From assembly GCF_041909755.1 (NCBI RefSeq), contig NZ_JAYRCW010000002.1, positions 13,060-77,059 of the forward strand: a DNA stretch of 64,000 nucleotides, given 5' to 3'. This document shows positions 26,528 through 34,640 of this stretch, in pieces. Source of the DNA: Sandaracinobacteroides sp041909755. Lineage in GTDB: Bacteria; Pseudomonadota; Alphaproteobacteria; Sphingomonadales; Sphingomonadaceae. Each line of letters starts with the position of its first letter. The stretch's first letter is position 1. Below the pieces are notes generated by a model that saw nothing but the letters and a program-made list of their open reading frames with translations, had not been told where the DNA came from and did not search any database. The translations under genes and the position numbers were made by a program.

Positions 26528-27099
26528 GCGGACAGCGCCGCCGCCACCTTCACCAGCCGCGCCGCCGTCATCTCCACCAGCGAGGCCGGCAGCGCCTCTT
26601 TCAGCGCGCCCGCCTCGTTGAAGGCGGAATGGGCGTTGGGCACCATCACCTGCTCCGGAATCACCAGCATCTGCACCGTCGTCAGGATCTGCCGCAGGTG
26701 CATCAGCCCGCGCAGCCCACCGAACGGGCTGATCGAGGCGGACATGATCGCCGCCACCTTGCCGCGATAGGCCGTCAGCGCGACGAGGCTTTCCGAACCG
26801 GTCGGGCGCGACGCCCAGTCGATGGCGTTCTTCAGCAGCGGCGACACGGACCCATTATATTCCGGGGACGCGATCAGCAGCCCATCCTGCGCGACCAGCA
26901 ATTCTTTCAGCCGCAGCGCGTCGGCCGGGAAGGCATTTGCTTCCAGCGCAAGCGAATAGATCGGCAGGTCGAACGCGCCCAGGTCGATCTCGGTGACCTC
27001 CGCGCCATGCCCCCTGAGCGCCCGGGCCGACAGCGCCGCCAGCATCCCGTTGAACGATCCTTCGCGGGTGCTGCCCGCGATCACGGCAATGCGCGGCAC
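26524..27099 (-). CDS. NAD(P)H-dependent FMN reductase
   Basis: A 191-aa flavodoxin-fold protein: AGSTREGSFN (8-17) binds the FMN phosphate and SPEYNGSVSPLLKNAIDW (about 78-95) is the family signature. It reduces flavin or quinones with NAD(P)H. The start is GTG at 27097-27099; the gap to the upstream MarR stop is 4 nt, so the MarR regulator and reductase form an operon behind operator copy 6. In this setting it may supply reduced flavin or detoxify quinoid intermediates, though no partner monooxygenase is seen in the island. Confidence 0.88.
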   Translation of the reverse strand: MPRIAVIAGSTREGSFNGMLAALSARALRGHGAEVTEIDLGAFDLPIYSLALEANAFPADALRLKELLVAQDGLLIASPEYNGSVSPLLKNAIDWASRPTGSESLVALTAYRGKVAAIMSASISPFGGLRGLMHLRQILTTVQMLVIPEQVMVPNAHSAFNEAGALKEALPASLVEMTAARLVKVAAALSA

Positions 27100-27103
27100 C
27101 GGA

Positions 27104-27616
27104 TCAGGCCCTCACGTCGGACAGGAATTTCAGCTTCGCCGTCTCGTCGGCCAGATTGGCGATCACCCGGCGCAACAGGCTCTGGAGGACATCGACTTCC
27201 TCGTCCGTCATGCCGCGCGTCGCGATCTCATGCACCTCGGCGTTCATCGGCGCCAGGATCAGCTCCAGCTTGCGGGCGTGCGGCGTCAGGTAGATGAAGG
27301 TCTTGCGGCGATCCTCGGTCGATTTCTTGCGGATGATGAAGCCGGATTTTTCCAGCCCGTTCAGCGCAACCACGGTCGTCGGTTCGCGCATGCCCACCCG
27401 CTCGCTCAGCTCGCGCTGGGTGATGCCGTCCTGCCGCCAGAGCTGGCGCAGGAACCGCCACTGCCCGGCAGAGACATCCTGCGTCAGCGTCCCCTGCTCC
27501 AGCAGGCGCGAAAACGACCGGAAGACGACGCGAGCGAGATAGCCGATGCTGTTCTCGGGATTTGTGTAGAACTCCGGCGGATGCCGAAACCGCTTCTCCG
27601 AACCAGCCAACGCCAA
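27104..27616 (-). CDS. MarR-family transcriptional regulator
   Basis: A 170-aa MarR protein. ITQRELSERVGMREPTTVVALNGLEKSGFI (about 65-94) is the DNA-binding helix-turn-helix and KKSTEDRRKTFIYLTPHAR the wing. N-terminal dimerisation residues NSIGYLARVVFRSFSRLLEQ fit MarR regulators of aromatic-acid catabolism. The start is TTG at 27614-27616, three nt after GGAGG-GGG; a second TTG two codons on has a longer spacer. Operator copy 6 is 28 bp upstream and so may be its own binding site. Which of the two MarR proteins binds the shared dyad is not decidable from sequence. Confidence 0.87.
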   Translation of the reverse strand: MALAGSEKRFRHPPEFYTNPENSIGYLARVVFRSFSRLLEQGTLTQDVSAGQWRFLRQLWRQDGITQRELSERVGMREPTTVVALNGLEKSGFIIRKKSTEDRRKTFIYLTPHARKLELILAPMNAEVHEIATRGMTDEEVDVLQSLLRRVIANLADETAKLKFLSDVRA

Positions 27617-27644
27617 CCCCCTCCTTCACCGCATGCGGCAGAAT

Positions 27645-27658
27645 GCTTAGTTTGCTAT
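27645..27658 (-). promoter_or_regulatory. Putative regulator operator, copy 6 of 6
   Basis: On the minus strand it reads ATAGCAAACTAAGC, facing the MarR gene at 27.1-27.6 kb, 28 bp from its start. It keeps the TAG-N4-CTA dyad and CTAAGC end. Autoregulation is inferred. Confidence 0.6.
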
Positions 27659-27753
27659 GTTTATCGGCAGATGTCTTGCAGATTCTGCAAGCATCGCCAA
27701 TCACAGCCCTGCATGCAATGGCCGGAGGGGGCAGCCGCCCTGATCGCGCCGGG

Positions 27754-29802
27754 TCAGCCGAAGGTGCGCTTCAGCGTCAGCGACATGGTGATATGCTCCT
27801 GCCGGGTCCGGAACGCGTGCAGGAAGGGCTCGGGGTTCGACCGATCGGGCGAGAAGAAGGTGCGCTCGCGGTAGAATTTCACGTCCAACAGGTTTTCCGC
27901 CCGCAGCGTCAGCGTGGTGCGCGGATCGGGCCGGAATTCCGCAAACGCTTCCACGAAGGGGTTCTGCCGGAAGTTCCGGTCCTCCTCGTTGCGGCGGAAC
28001 TGGGTCGATCCGGGGTTGGAATAGCTGTCCACGCCCCAGGCGAAGCGGCCCAGATCCTGTCGGAACCCCGCATCCAGCAGCCACAGCGTATAGCCGCTGA
28101 AATGCCGGTCCTTCAGCGTGTAGGGATCCTGCACCTCGGTATCGACAAGCGAAAAGCGCATCGTCGCGCGGCCGCCGGGGATGCCCAGCCGTTCCAGCGG
28201 CACATCCAGGTTCAGCCGCGCAATGCGCATGCGGCCCGAACCCAGGTTTCCGGGTGCGTCCAGCCCGCCTTCCACGGGCACGCGATCCTGAACCTGCTGC
28301 ACGAAGTTCATGCCCAGTTCGCCCCGGATCACGCCCGATCCCAGGATGGGCCGTTCCGCCGTCAGCAGGAATTCCCAGGCGGTCTGCGGCACCAGATCGG
28401 CATTGCCGCCGTTCACCCGGTCGTTCGTCAGTTCGGCTAGGCTGATGAAATCACCGAAGTTCAGCTGGTTGACGGTCCGTTCCGCCTTCGCCTGCAGCTG
28501 CCAGCGCCCGGTCCGCCAATCGAGGCTCGCCTTGGGCTTCAGATAGGACAGCGTGCGTTCAGCCGTCGCGTCGCCGCTGACGGTCAGGCGGGATCGTTCG
28601 AAGGTCAGCCCGAAATCGACGCGCAGGCCGTTCGCCAGCTTCCGCCCCATGTTCACGAAGGGCTCAACCCGGATCTCGCGGACGACTGCATTGGCCAGCG
28701 GAAGGTCGATCGGCGTCTGCCCGCCGTCCGCCCCGATCTCATACAGGTCAACCTCGCTGTCGAGCCGGTTCATCACCGCCTCCCCGCCCAGCTCGACCGA
28801 CCAGCCGCTGGTTGACGGCAACGACCAGACGAGCCGCGCCACGCTTTCCGCTTCCTTCAGGTGCTGCAGCTGGGAAATCCCGCCCAGGATCTGGCCGGAC
28901 GCCTGGTTCAGCACCAGCTCCTCCCGGTCGCGATCGGTGCGGGTGGCCAGCAGGATCAGCTTGATGGCCCCGTCGCCCAGCGGGCGCGTCACGTCGCCGC
29001 CCAGCTCGAACTGGCGGCCACGATAGTCCTGCTCCAGCACATCGTCGCGCACCTGCCCGCCCACGGGCGTCACATGGTTGGTCTGCCACAGCTGGAAGCG
29101 GCCGATGGCGAAGCGGCCGTTCAGATTGGCCTTCCGGTCTGTTCCGCCATCGTGCGACCATCCGAACGAGACATTCGCTTCCGGATCATGGGTGGCGTTG
29201 TGCTTGTCGCGCACCTCCACCAATTCCCCGCCGGGCAGCGTCGTCAGCACGTCGCGGCCGTAATCGGTGATCTCGTCATTGTTGTAGTCCAGCGCGACAT
29301 TGAAGCTGGACCGGCCCCGCTTCAGCAGCGCCGATGCCTGCCCGTCCGCCCGGATCCTGCCTTCGAACGGCCGCCGCAGCCTCAGCTGGGCCGTGCCGGC
29401 GACGCCGGCATCCTCCGTCAGCACCAGGTTCAGCACCTGCGGGCGGCCCGCAAACTCCGCCCCGAAGCCATCGCCGGGCCCCACTTCCACCCGCAGCACC
29501 CGCGCTGCCGGGATCCTGCCCAGAATCGTCTCCAGGTCATCGCTCTTCGTGCTGGGGCGTTCCCCGTTGATCACCACATTGCCGGCCGCCTGCCCGAAGC
29601 CGCGCACATCCTGGTCGATATCTTCCAGCTGAAATCCCGGCACCCGCTGCACCAGCTGCAGCGCCGTCGCGGGCGCGAAGGTCGTGAAGAAGGCGGCCTG
29701 ATAAACGGTGCGCGCGCCCACCCGTTCCTGGGCATGGCCAGCGGCGGGAAACAGGGCGCAGGCCAGCAGGGCCAACACCGGGCGGCCGACAAGGTTCGAC
29801 AT
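27754..29802 (-). CDS. TonB-dependent receptor-like outer-membrane protein
   Basis: A 682-aa outer-membrane protein. The signal peptide (VLALLACALFPAAGHAQE) is followed directly by a short plug-like domain: LVQRVPGFQLEDID, VRGFGQAAGNVVINGERPSTKSDDLETILGRIPA. A beta-barrel with many alternating strands ends in RTFG, so the terminal aromatic is penultimate. No clear TonB box is seen. This plug wording is typical of the smaller receptor group with a short plug lacking the usual TATR box. The start is uncertain: ATG 29802 (used here), 29814 or 29832 are in frame. It is divergent from the next receptor. The ligand is unknown. Confidence 0.82.
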   Translation of the reverse strand: MSNLVGRPVLALLACALFPAAGHAQERVGARTVYQAAFFTTFAPATALQLVQRVPGFQLEDIDQDVRGFGQAAGNVVINGERPSTKSDDLETILGRIPAARVLRVEVGPGDGFGAEFAGRPQVLNLVLTEDAGVAGTAQLRLRRPFEGRIRADGQASALLKRGRSSFNVALDYNNDEITDYGRDVLTTLPGGELVEVRDKHNATHDPEANVSFGWSHDGGTDRKANLNGRFAIGRFQLWQTNHVTPVGGQVRDDVLEQDYRGRQFELGGDVTRPLGDGAIKLILLATRTDRDREELVLNQASGQILGGISQLQHLKEAESVARLVWSLPSTSGWSVELGGEAVMNRLDSEVDLYEIGADGGQTPIDLPLANAVVREIRVEPFVNMGRKLANGLRVDFGLTFERSRLTVSGDATAERTLSYLKPKASLDWRTGRWQLQAKAERTVNQLNFGDFISLAELTNDRVNGGNADLVPQTAWEFLLTAERPILGSGVIRGELGMNFVQQVQDRVPVEGGLDAPGNLGSGRMRIARLNLDVPLERLGIPGGRATMRFSLVDTEVQDPYTLKDRHFSGYTLWLLDAGFRQDLGRFAWGVDSYSNPGSTQFRRNEEDRNFRQNPFVEAFAEFRPDPRTTLTLRAENLLDVKFYRERTFFSPDRSNPEPFLHAFRTRQEHITMSLTLKRTFG

Positions 29803-30044
29803 CTGAAGAAACATCCCCCCGAAATGGGTCATTCTGGTTGTGGCGGCCGTTCAACCTGCATTCGCGGGCAGGGGCAACGGCTGTTCGATGAACGCCGTTC
29901 GTCGGAAACAGATGGGGACTGCGACGTTTGTCGCACTGAAATCGGGCCGCAATGAAACGGTCTGAATAGTGTCTTCCAACAGCCTCCGTGCCGAAACAGT
30001 CGGGCGCTAGCGGCCCATCACTCACTCGAAAAGGGGCTCGCAAG
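29803..30044. promoter_or_regulatory. Divergent promoter region of two TonB receptors, with dyad at 29920-29935
   Basis: This 242-nt intergenic stretch serves both receptor genes. It holds TGCGAC-GTTT-GTCGCA (29920-29935), a perfect 6-bp inverted repeat and the only strong dyad in it, a plausible operator. No sigma-70 promoter stands out and no copy of the island dyads occurs. The rest appears featureless. Confidence 0.4.
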
Positions 30045-32645
30045 ATGGCTGTACTGTTCCCGCGTTTCAGGCTCACCGCGTCCGTCGCCGCACTTGGCGT
30101 CGCCATGATTTCCGTTCCGGCAGCCGCCCAGACGGCGCCCGCCGCGGATGAATCCGATGGCGAAACCATCACCGTCTATGCGCCGATCCGCGATGCCCAG
30201 GCGCTCGCCGTGGAAGAGCAGCGCAACGCCGACAACCTTGTCGCCATCGTGGCGGCGGACTCGATCGGCCGCTTCCCCGACCAGAACTCGGCCGCCGCGC
30301 TCGCCCGGCTTCCGGCGGTCGCCGTGCAGCGCGATCAGGGGCAGGAACGCTATATCCAGGTGCGCGGCGCCCCCAATCGCTGGACCAGCGTCAGCTTCGA
30401 CGGCGTGCCGGTGATCGGCGTGGACGAAGGCGGCGCGACGCGCGCCTTCCGCTTCGATGCCGTGCCGTCGGTGATCCTGTCGTCGATTGCGGTCAACAAA
30501 TCGCTCACGCCCGACATTCCGGCCGAAGCGATCGTGGCCCAGATCGACATGCGCACCTTTTCCGCCTTCGATGCCAAGGGGTTCGCGCTGTCGGGCGACC
30601 TTGGCTATGGCTGGATGGAGCTGGGCGGCGGCGAGCAGCGGCAGGGCTCGCTCAGGGCTTCCTGGTCGAACGACACCTGGGGTGTGATGCTCGCCGGTTC
30701 CCATTATCGCCGCGACCAGATCACCGACAACCGCGAGTTCGCCTATGACGCGAACGATGTCGTCAGCACCATGGACTTCCGCAACTATCTGCTGACACGG
30801 GAAAACAACGGCGCCTCCGCCGGCGTGGAATTCCGCCCGGCCGACGGGCAGACGCTGTTCCTGAAGGGCGTCTGGTCGGAATTCCGCGACCATGAGCTTC
30901 GCAACCAATATGTGTTCAACCTGGCAGGCGCACAGGCGGGCGGCGTGCGCGGAAATGATGCCGGCGACCTGGTGGCGGTGCCGGTGCGCGGCTCCCTCAG
31001 CGACGGCCGCTATTACAACAGCAACCTGATCCTGACAGGCGGCGGCGGCCATGAACTTCCGGACGACTGGAAGCTGGACTGGCGCGCCAACTACACCCGC
31101 ATCCTCAACACGACCGACCTGCCGCTGATCCTGCAGAACCAGCAGTTCAACCGCACCTTCCGCCCCTCGCTCACCTACACGCGCGACGATGTGGACCTCC
31201 CGATCGTGCAGCTGTTCACCACCGTTCCCGGCGCGACCGCCGGCACCTATGCGCGCGGATCCGGCACGCGGGCGCTGAACCAGGGCGCCTTCGATCTGAA
31301 CGTCGCCCTGCCGCTGGAATCCCGCATCGAAGCCGACAGCTGGACGGCAAAGGCCGACCTCGACGGCCGCTTCGGCGACATGCCGGTGCGCTTCGGCCTC
31401 CAGTATGACAAGCGCGACATCAGCGGGAATGTGCTGGCCACGTCCACGCAAGTGGTGGTGCCGGGGCTCCCGGCCGCCAGCTATGTCACCACGCGGCCCT
31501 GGCGCACGAATTTTCCCAGCGGCATGCAGTTCTTCTATGTCGACAACGCGCGCCTGCGCGGCGACCTCGAATCCGCACTGGCGCAACTGGAAGCGGCAGG
31601 CCGCTACAATCCGGACAACAATATCCGCCCGATCGATCGCTACGAGATCGACGAGAAGCTGTTCGCCGCCTATGCGCGGGCCACCTGGGAACTGGCCTCA
31701 GGCCAGATCGTCTTCGGCGCCCGGCTCGAAAATTTCCGCCAGACGTCGAGCGGGGTGGTGCAGGTGGGCGCGGTCTATGAGCCGCTCGATGTCTCGTCCG
31801 ACCGGTGGGATCTGTTCCCCAGCGTCAACGCGAAGTTCGACCTCAGCGACGACATCGTCGCCCGCGCGTCGGTCCAGCGCGGGGTCGCCCGCCCCTCGTT
31901 CGGGCAGATCCGCGTGGGCGCCGCCATCAGCGACACCAGCATCCCGGGCACGGTGACAGGGGGCAACCCCTATCTGAAGCCGGAATACACCTGGGGGGCG
32001 GACGCCAGCCTCGAATATTATCTGCCCGGCGACGGGCTCGTCTCCGTCTCGGGTTTCTATCGCCGGGTGGAAAATGTCCTCTACGACAGCCGCGTGAAGG
32101 TCGGGGACGACCGCTACGACATCGATGGCATCGACCGGTCCGGCTATGATTTCATCTCCACCCTGAACGGCGACAAGGGCAAGCTCTATGGCGTGGAGCT
32201 GGCCTATCTCCAGCAGTGGACCTTCCTGCCCGGCCCGCTCGACGGCTTCGGCTTCCAGGGCAACATCGCCTTCATCGGCGGCAGCTTCGACACACCTGAC
32301 CGCCAGGGCGCAGCCTTCCCCGGCACATCGGACACAGTCGTCAACGCCTCGCTGTTCTACGAGAAATTCGGCGTCTCGACCCGGCTGTCCTACCAGTGGC
32401 GGTCGGATTGGGTGGATACGCTGGGCGGCCTCGGAGTCGGCTCGGCGGGCGACGAGAAGCGGGCCGGCTATGGCAACCTCGACCTCGCGGTACGCGTGCA
32501 GGTCAGCGAGAACATCGGCCTGTTCTTCGACGCCAACAACCTGACCGACGAAATCTATGTCGCCTACCAGGGCGAGCGGGTGCGCCCGACCGAGGTCGAG
32601 CAGATCGGCCGCCGCTTCATGGGCGGCGTGCGCTTCAACTTCTGA
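30045..32645 (+). CDS. TonB-dependent receptor (Xanthomonas/Caulobacter type)
   Basis: An 866-aa receptor with signal peptide (cleavage near AAAQ, about residue 28) and a TonB-box-like ETITVYAPI. The plug has AIVAADSIGRFPDQNSAAALARLPAVAVQRDQGQERYIQVRGAP, the wording of the TonB-dependent receptor group expanded in Caulobacter and Xanthomonas for carbohydrate or other organic substrates. The barrel ends VRFNF with the terminal Phe. AAGGGG lies 8 nt before the ATG at 30045. The next gene, a secreted phosphatase, starts 14 nt after, so the receptor may import a product or substrate of that enzyme. Confidence 0.92.
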   Translation: MAVLFPRFRLTASVAALGVAMISVPAAAQTAPAADESDGETITVYAPIRDAQALAVEEQRNADNLVAIVAADSIGRFPDQNSAAALARLPAVAVQRDQGQERYIQVRGAPNRWTSVSFDGVPVIGVDEGGATRAFRFDAVPSVILSSIAVNKSLTPDIPAEAIVAQIDMRTFSAFDAKGFALSGDLGYGWMELGGGEQRQGSLRASWSNDTWGVMLAGSHYRRDQITDNREFAYDANDVVSTMDFRNYLLTRENNGASAGVEFRPADGQTLFLKGVWSEFRDHELRNQYVFNLAGAQAGGVRGNDAGDLVAVPVRGSLSDGRYYNSNLILTGGGGHELPDDWKLDWRANYTRILNTTDLPLILQNQQFNRTFRPSLTYTRDDVDLPIVQLFTTVPGATAGTYARGSGTRALNQGAFDLNVALPLESRIEADSWTAKADLDGRFGDMPVRFGLQYDKRDISGNVLATSTQVVVPGLPAASYVTTRPWRTNFPSGMQFFYVDNARLRGDLESALAQLEAAGRYNPDNNIRPIDRYEIDEKLFAAYARATWELASGQIVFGARLENFRQTSSGVVQVGAVYEPLDVSSDRWDLFPSVNAKFDLSDDIVARASVQRGVARPSFGQIRVGAAISDTSIPGTVTGGNPYLKPEYTWGADASLEYYLPGDGLVSVSGFYRRVENVLYDSRVKVGDDRYDIDGIDRSGYDFISTLNGDKGKLYGVELAYLQQWTFLPGPLDGFGFQGNIAFIGGSFDTPDRQGAAFPGTSDTVVNASLFYEKFGVSTRLSYQWRSDWVDTLGGLGVGSAGDEKRAGYGNLDLAVRVQVSENIGLFFDANNLTDEIYVAYQGERVRPTEVEQIGRRFMGGVRFNF

Positions 32646-32659
32646 ACGGAGGGACGGAC

Positions 32660-33724
32660 ATGCGACATCATTTCCTGATTCCGGCCCTGCTGGCGCTTCC
32701 GCTGGCGATCGCCGCGCCGCTCGACGCCCGAAGCGAGGCGCAAGCGCCCGTCGCGCTGGCAAGCCGCGAGGGCAATATGGTCTCCCTGCGCTGGACGGGG
32801 CTGAAAGGCCCGGTGACCGTGTGGCAGATCCCGGCGGCCGACGCGCCGCCGGGGCGCGGACAGAAGCTGGCGGTCGCGGCCGGCGATTCCGCCACCCTCC
32901 CGGTCGCGCCCTGGCCCCGCGCCTATTTCCTGCTGAAGGACGCACGCGGACAAACGGTGCGAACCGCTGAGCGGCTGCTGCCGCTGGATGGCGGCAGCAA
33001 CTTCCGCGATCTCGGCGGCTATCGCACGCTCGATGGCCGGGAAACCGCCTGGGGCAGCCTCTATCGGTCTGCCGTGATGTCGGGCCTGACGCCAGATGAT
33101 TTCCAGCGGCTGGGCAAGCTCGGCATCCAGACGATCTGCGACTTCCGCGCCACCAACGAGCGGGCCCGCGACGCCGTGAACTGGCCCGAAGGCGTTCAGC
33201 CCACGGTGCTGGCCACCGATTACGGGCTGGATACCGGCGCGCTGGAAGCAATGTTCCGGGGCGGCCCCGTCACTGTCGAGGCAACGCGCAAGGCGATGGC
33301 CGGCTTCTATGCCCAGATGCCCTTCACCTTCGCGGATCAATATGCCCGCATGATGCGCGAACTGGTGGACGGGCGCAGCCCCCTCGCCTTCAACTGCTCC
33401 GCCGGCAAGGATCGCACCGGCCTCGCGGCCGCGCTGCTGCTGACAACGCTGGGCGTGCCCTTCGAAACGGCGATGGCGGACTATCTGCTGTCCAACCAGA
33501 CCTACCGGCCCAAGCCGCCGTCCGCCGACGATCCGACGGCGCGCATGTTCGCCAGCCTCCCGCCGGATGTGACCCAGGCGCTGATGGGCGTGGATCGCAG
33601 CTATCTCGAAGCCAGCTTCGCCGCCATCGAGGCGAAGGGCGGAATCAAGCGCTATCTGGCGGAGGACCTGAAGCTGACGGACGCCGACATCGCGCGCCTC
33701 AAACAACTGTACCTCGTGGATTGA
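32660..33724 (+). CDS. Secreted tyrosine/lipid phosphatase (LipA/DUF-like CX5R family)
   Basis: A 354-aa secreted protein. After the signal peptide (about 1-24) comes a domain of about 80 aa without clear family, then a phosphatase domain opening with GGSNFRDLGGYRT (111-123), as in Listeria LipA-type enzymes. The P-loop is CSAGKDRTG with Cys246 and Arg252. The residue before Cys is Asn245 instead of the usual His, which would raise the cysteine pKa and perhaps change activity. The family hydrolyses phosphotyrosine and phosphoinositides. Located in the periplasm by its signal peptide, in an operon with the TonB receptor, it may free phosphate or inositol from imported molecules. Confidence 0.85.
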   Translation: MRHHFLIPALLALPLAIAAPLDARSEAQAPVALASREGNMVSLRWTGLKGPVTVWQIPAADAPPGRGQKLAVAAGDSATLPVAPWPRAYFLLKDARGQTVRTAERLLPLDGGSNFRDLGGYRTLDGRETAWGSLYRSAVMSGLTPDDFQRLGKLGIQTICDFRATNERARDAVNWPEGVQPTVLATDYGLDTGALEAMFRGGPVTVEATRKAMAGFYAQMPFTFADQYARMMRELVDGRSPLAFNCSAGKDRTGLAAALLLTTLGVPFETAMADYLLSNQTYRPKPPSADDPTARMFASLPPDVTQALMGVDRSYLEASFAAIEAKGGIKRYLAEDLKLTDADIARLKQLYLVD

Positions 33725-33726
33725 CG

Positions 33727-33743
33727 GCGGCCGCTCAGGCCGC
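33727..33743. terminator. Possible bidirectional terminator hairpin
   Basis: GCGGCC-GCTCA-GGCCGC forms a 6-bp GC stem in the 10-nt gap between convergent genes and includes the stop of the transglutaminase gene in its loop. No T-tract follows, so any termination would be factor-assisted. Confidence 0.3.
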
Positions 33744-34640
33744 GGAGACCTGCTCCCCGGCCTGACGCGGAATCACGTCCACCGCGACGTCCATCGACTG
33801 GTCCGCGCCGCCGTGGAACACCCCGTCCAGCGGGGCGACATCGGCATAGTCGCGGCCCATGGCGACGAAGATGTGGCTGGCATCCGCCAGGCAGTCGTTG
33901 GTGGGATCGAAGCCGATCCAGCCCAGCTGCTCCCCGCACCACAGCGCCACCCAGGCGTGCATGGCATCCGCCCCCACCAGCCGCGGCTTGCCCGGTGGCG
34001 GCAAGGTGCGCAGATAGCCGCTGACATAGGCGGCCGGGATGCCATGCGCGCGGGCCGCAACGATCATCACATGGGCGAAATCCTGGCAGACGCCCCGCCG
34101 CTTGGCGAAGGCTTCTTCGGGCGGCGTATCCGTCCGGGTCGCCTTCGCGTCATAGCGGAAGCCGGCGTGGATCGCGGCCATCAGCGCGCGGCCGGCCGCA
34201 ACCACCCCGGCCTCATCCCCCAGCATCGGCCGGGCCCAGTCCGCGATGACGGCCGACGGCCGGGCGACGGACGAGGCATAGAGATAGGCAGACGGCGCCA
34301 GCGCATCCAGCCCGCCGTGGGTCAGCGCCTCCGCGCGGATCTGCCCGACGCTGGGCGCCGGAACCGTCTGCAACAGGAAGCCGGGCTCGGCCACCTCCAC
34401 GGTGAAGCGGCTCTCCACCATCAGCCGCTGGATCGGTTCGCCAATCGCCAGCCTGTCGCGGGTCACATGCCAGGGGCCGAACGCCTGCTGCACGGAGGCC
34501 GGGGCCGGATCGATCAGCAGCTCATGGCCGTGCAGGGTCTGCCCCGGCCAGGGTGCGGGCCGCAGGCGCAGGTTGAACCGGGCCAGCCGGACAGGCCCGG
34601 TATAACGCACGATCGTCCTGTGGCTGACATCATAGATCAT
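33735..34640 (-). CDS. Transglutaminase-like cysteine protease family protein
   Basis: A 301-aa protein with N-terminal bacterial transglutaminase-like beta domain (IYDVSHRTIVRYTGPVRLARFNLRLRPAP) and a C-terminal transglutaminase core: catalytic Cys in RRGVCQDFAH (about 185-194), His in DAMHAWVALW and Asp in FDPTND. This pairing is the standard small partner of circularly permuted ATP-grasp/alpha-E gene clusters described by comparative genomics as a predicted peptide-modification system. Its ATG overlaps the stop of the ATP-grasp gene (ATGA). Likely acts on a peptide made or modified by the ligase; no substrate has been shown. Confidence 0.9.
   Translation of the reverse strand: MIYDVSHRTIVRYTGPVRLARFNLRLRPAPWPGQTLHGHELLIDPAPASVQQAFGPWHVTRDRLAIGEPIQRLMVESRFTVEVAEPGFLLQTVPAPSVGQIRAEALTHGGLDALAPSAYLYASSVARPSAVIADWARPMLGDEAGVVAAGRALMAAIHAGFRYDAKATRTDTPPEEAFAKRRGVCQDFAHVMIVAARAHGIPAAYVSGYLRTLPPPGKPRLVGADAMHAWVALWCGEQLGWIGFDPTNDCLADASHIFVAMGRDYADVAPLDGVFHGGADQSMDVAVDVIPRQAGEQVSAA

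Noticed and set aside
4700..27658. The six dyads as plain -10 promoter elements
   Set aside because: TAGAAT could serve as -10 in two copies, but the CTAAG half is fixed in all six, the dyad symmetry recurs, and -35 partners are poor or absent at most sites; overlap with a promoter remains possible.
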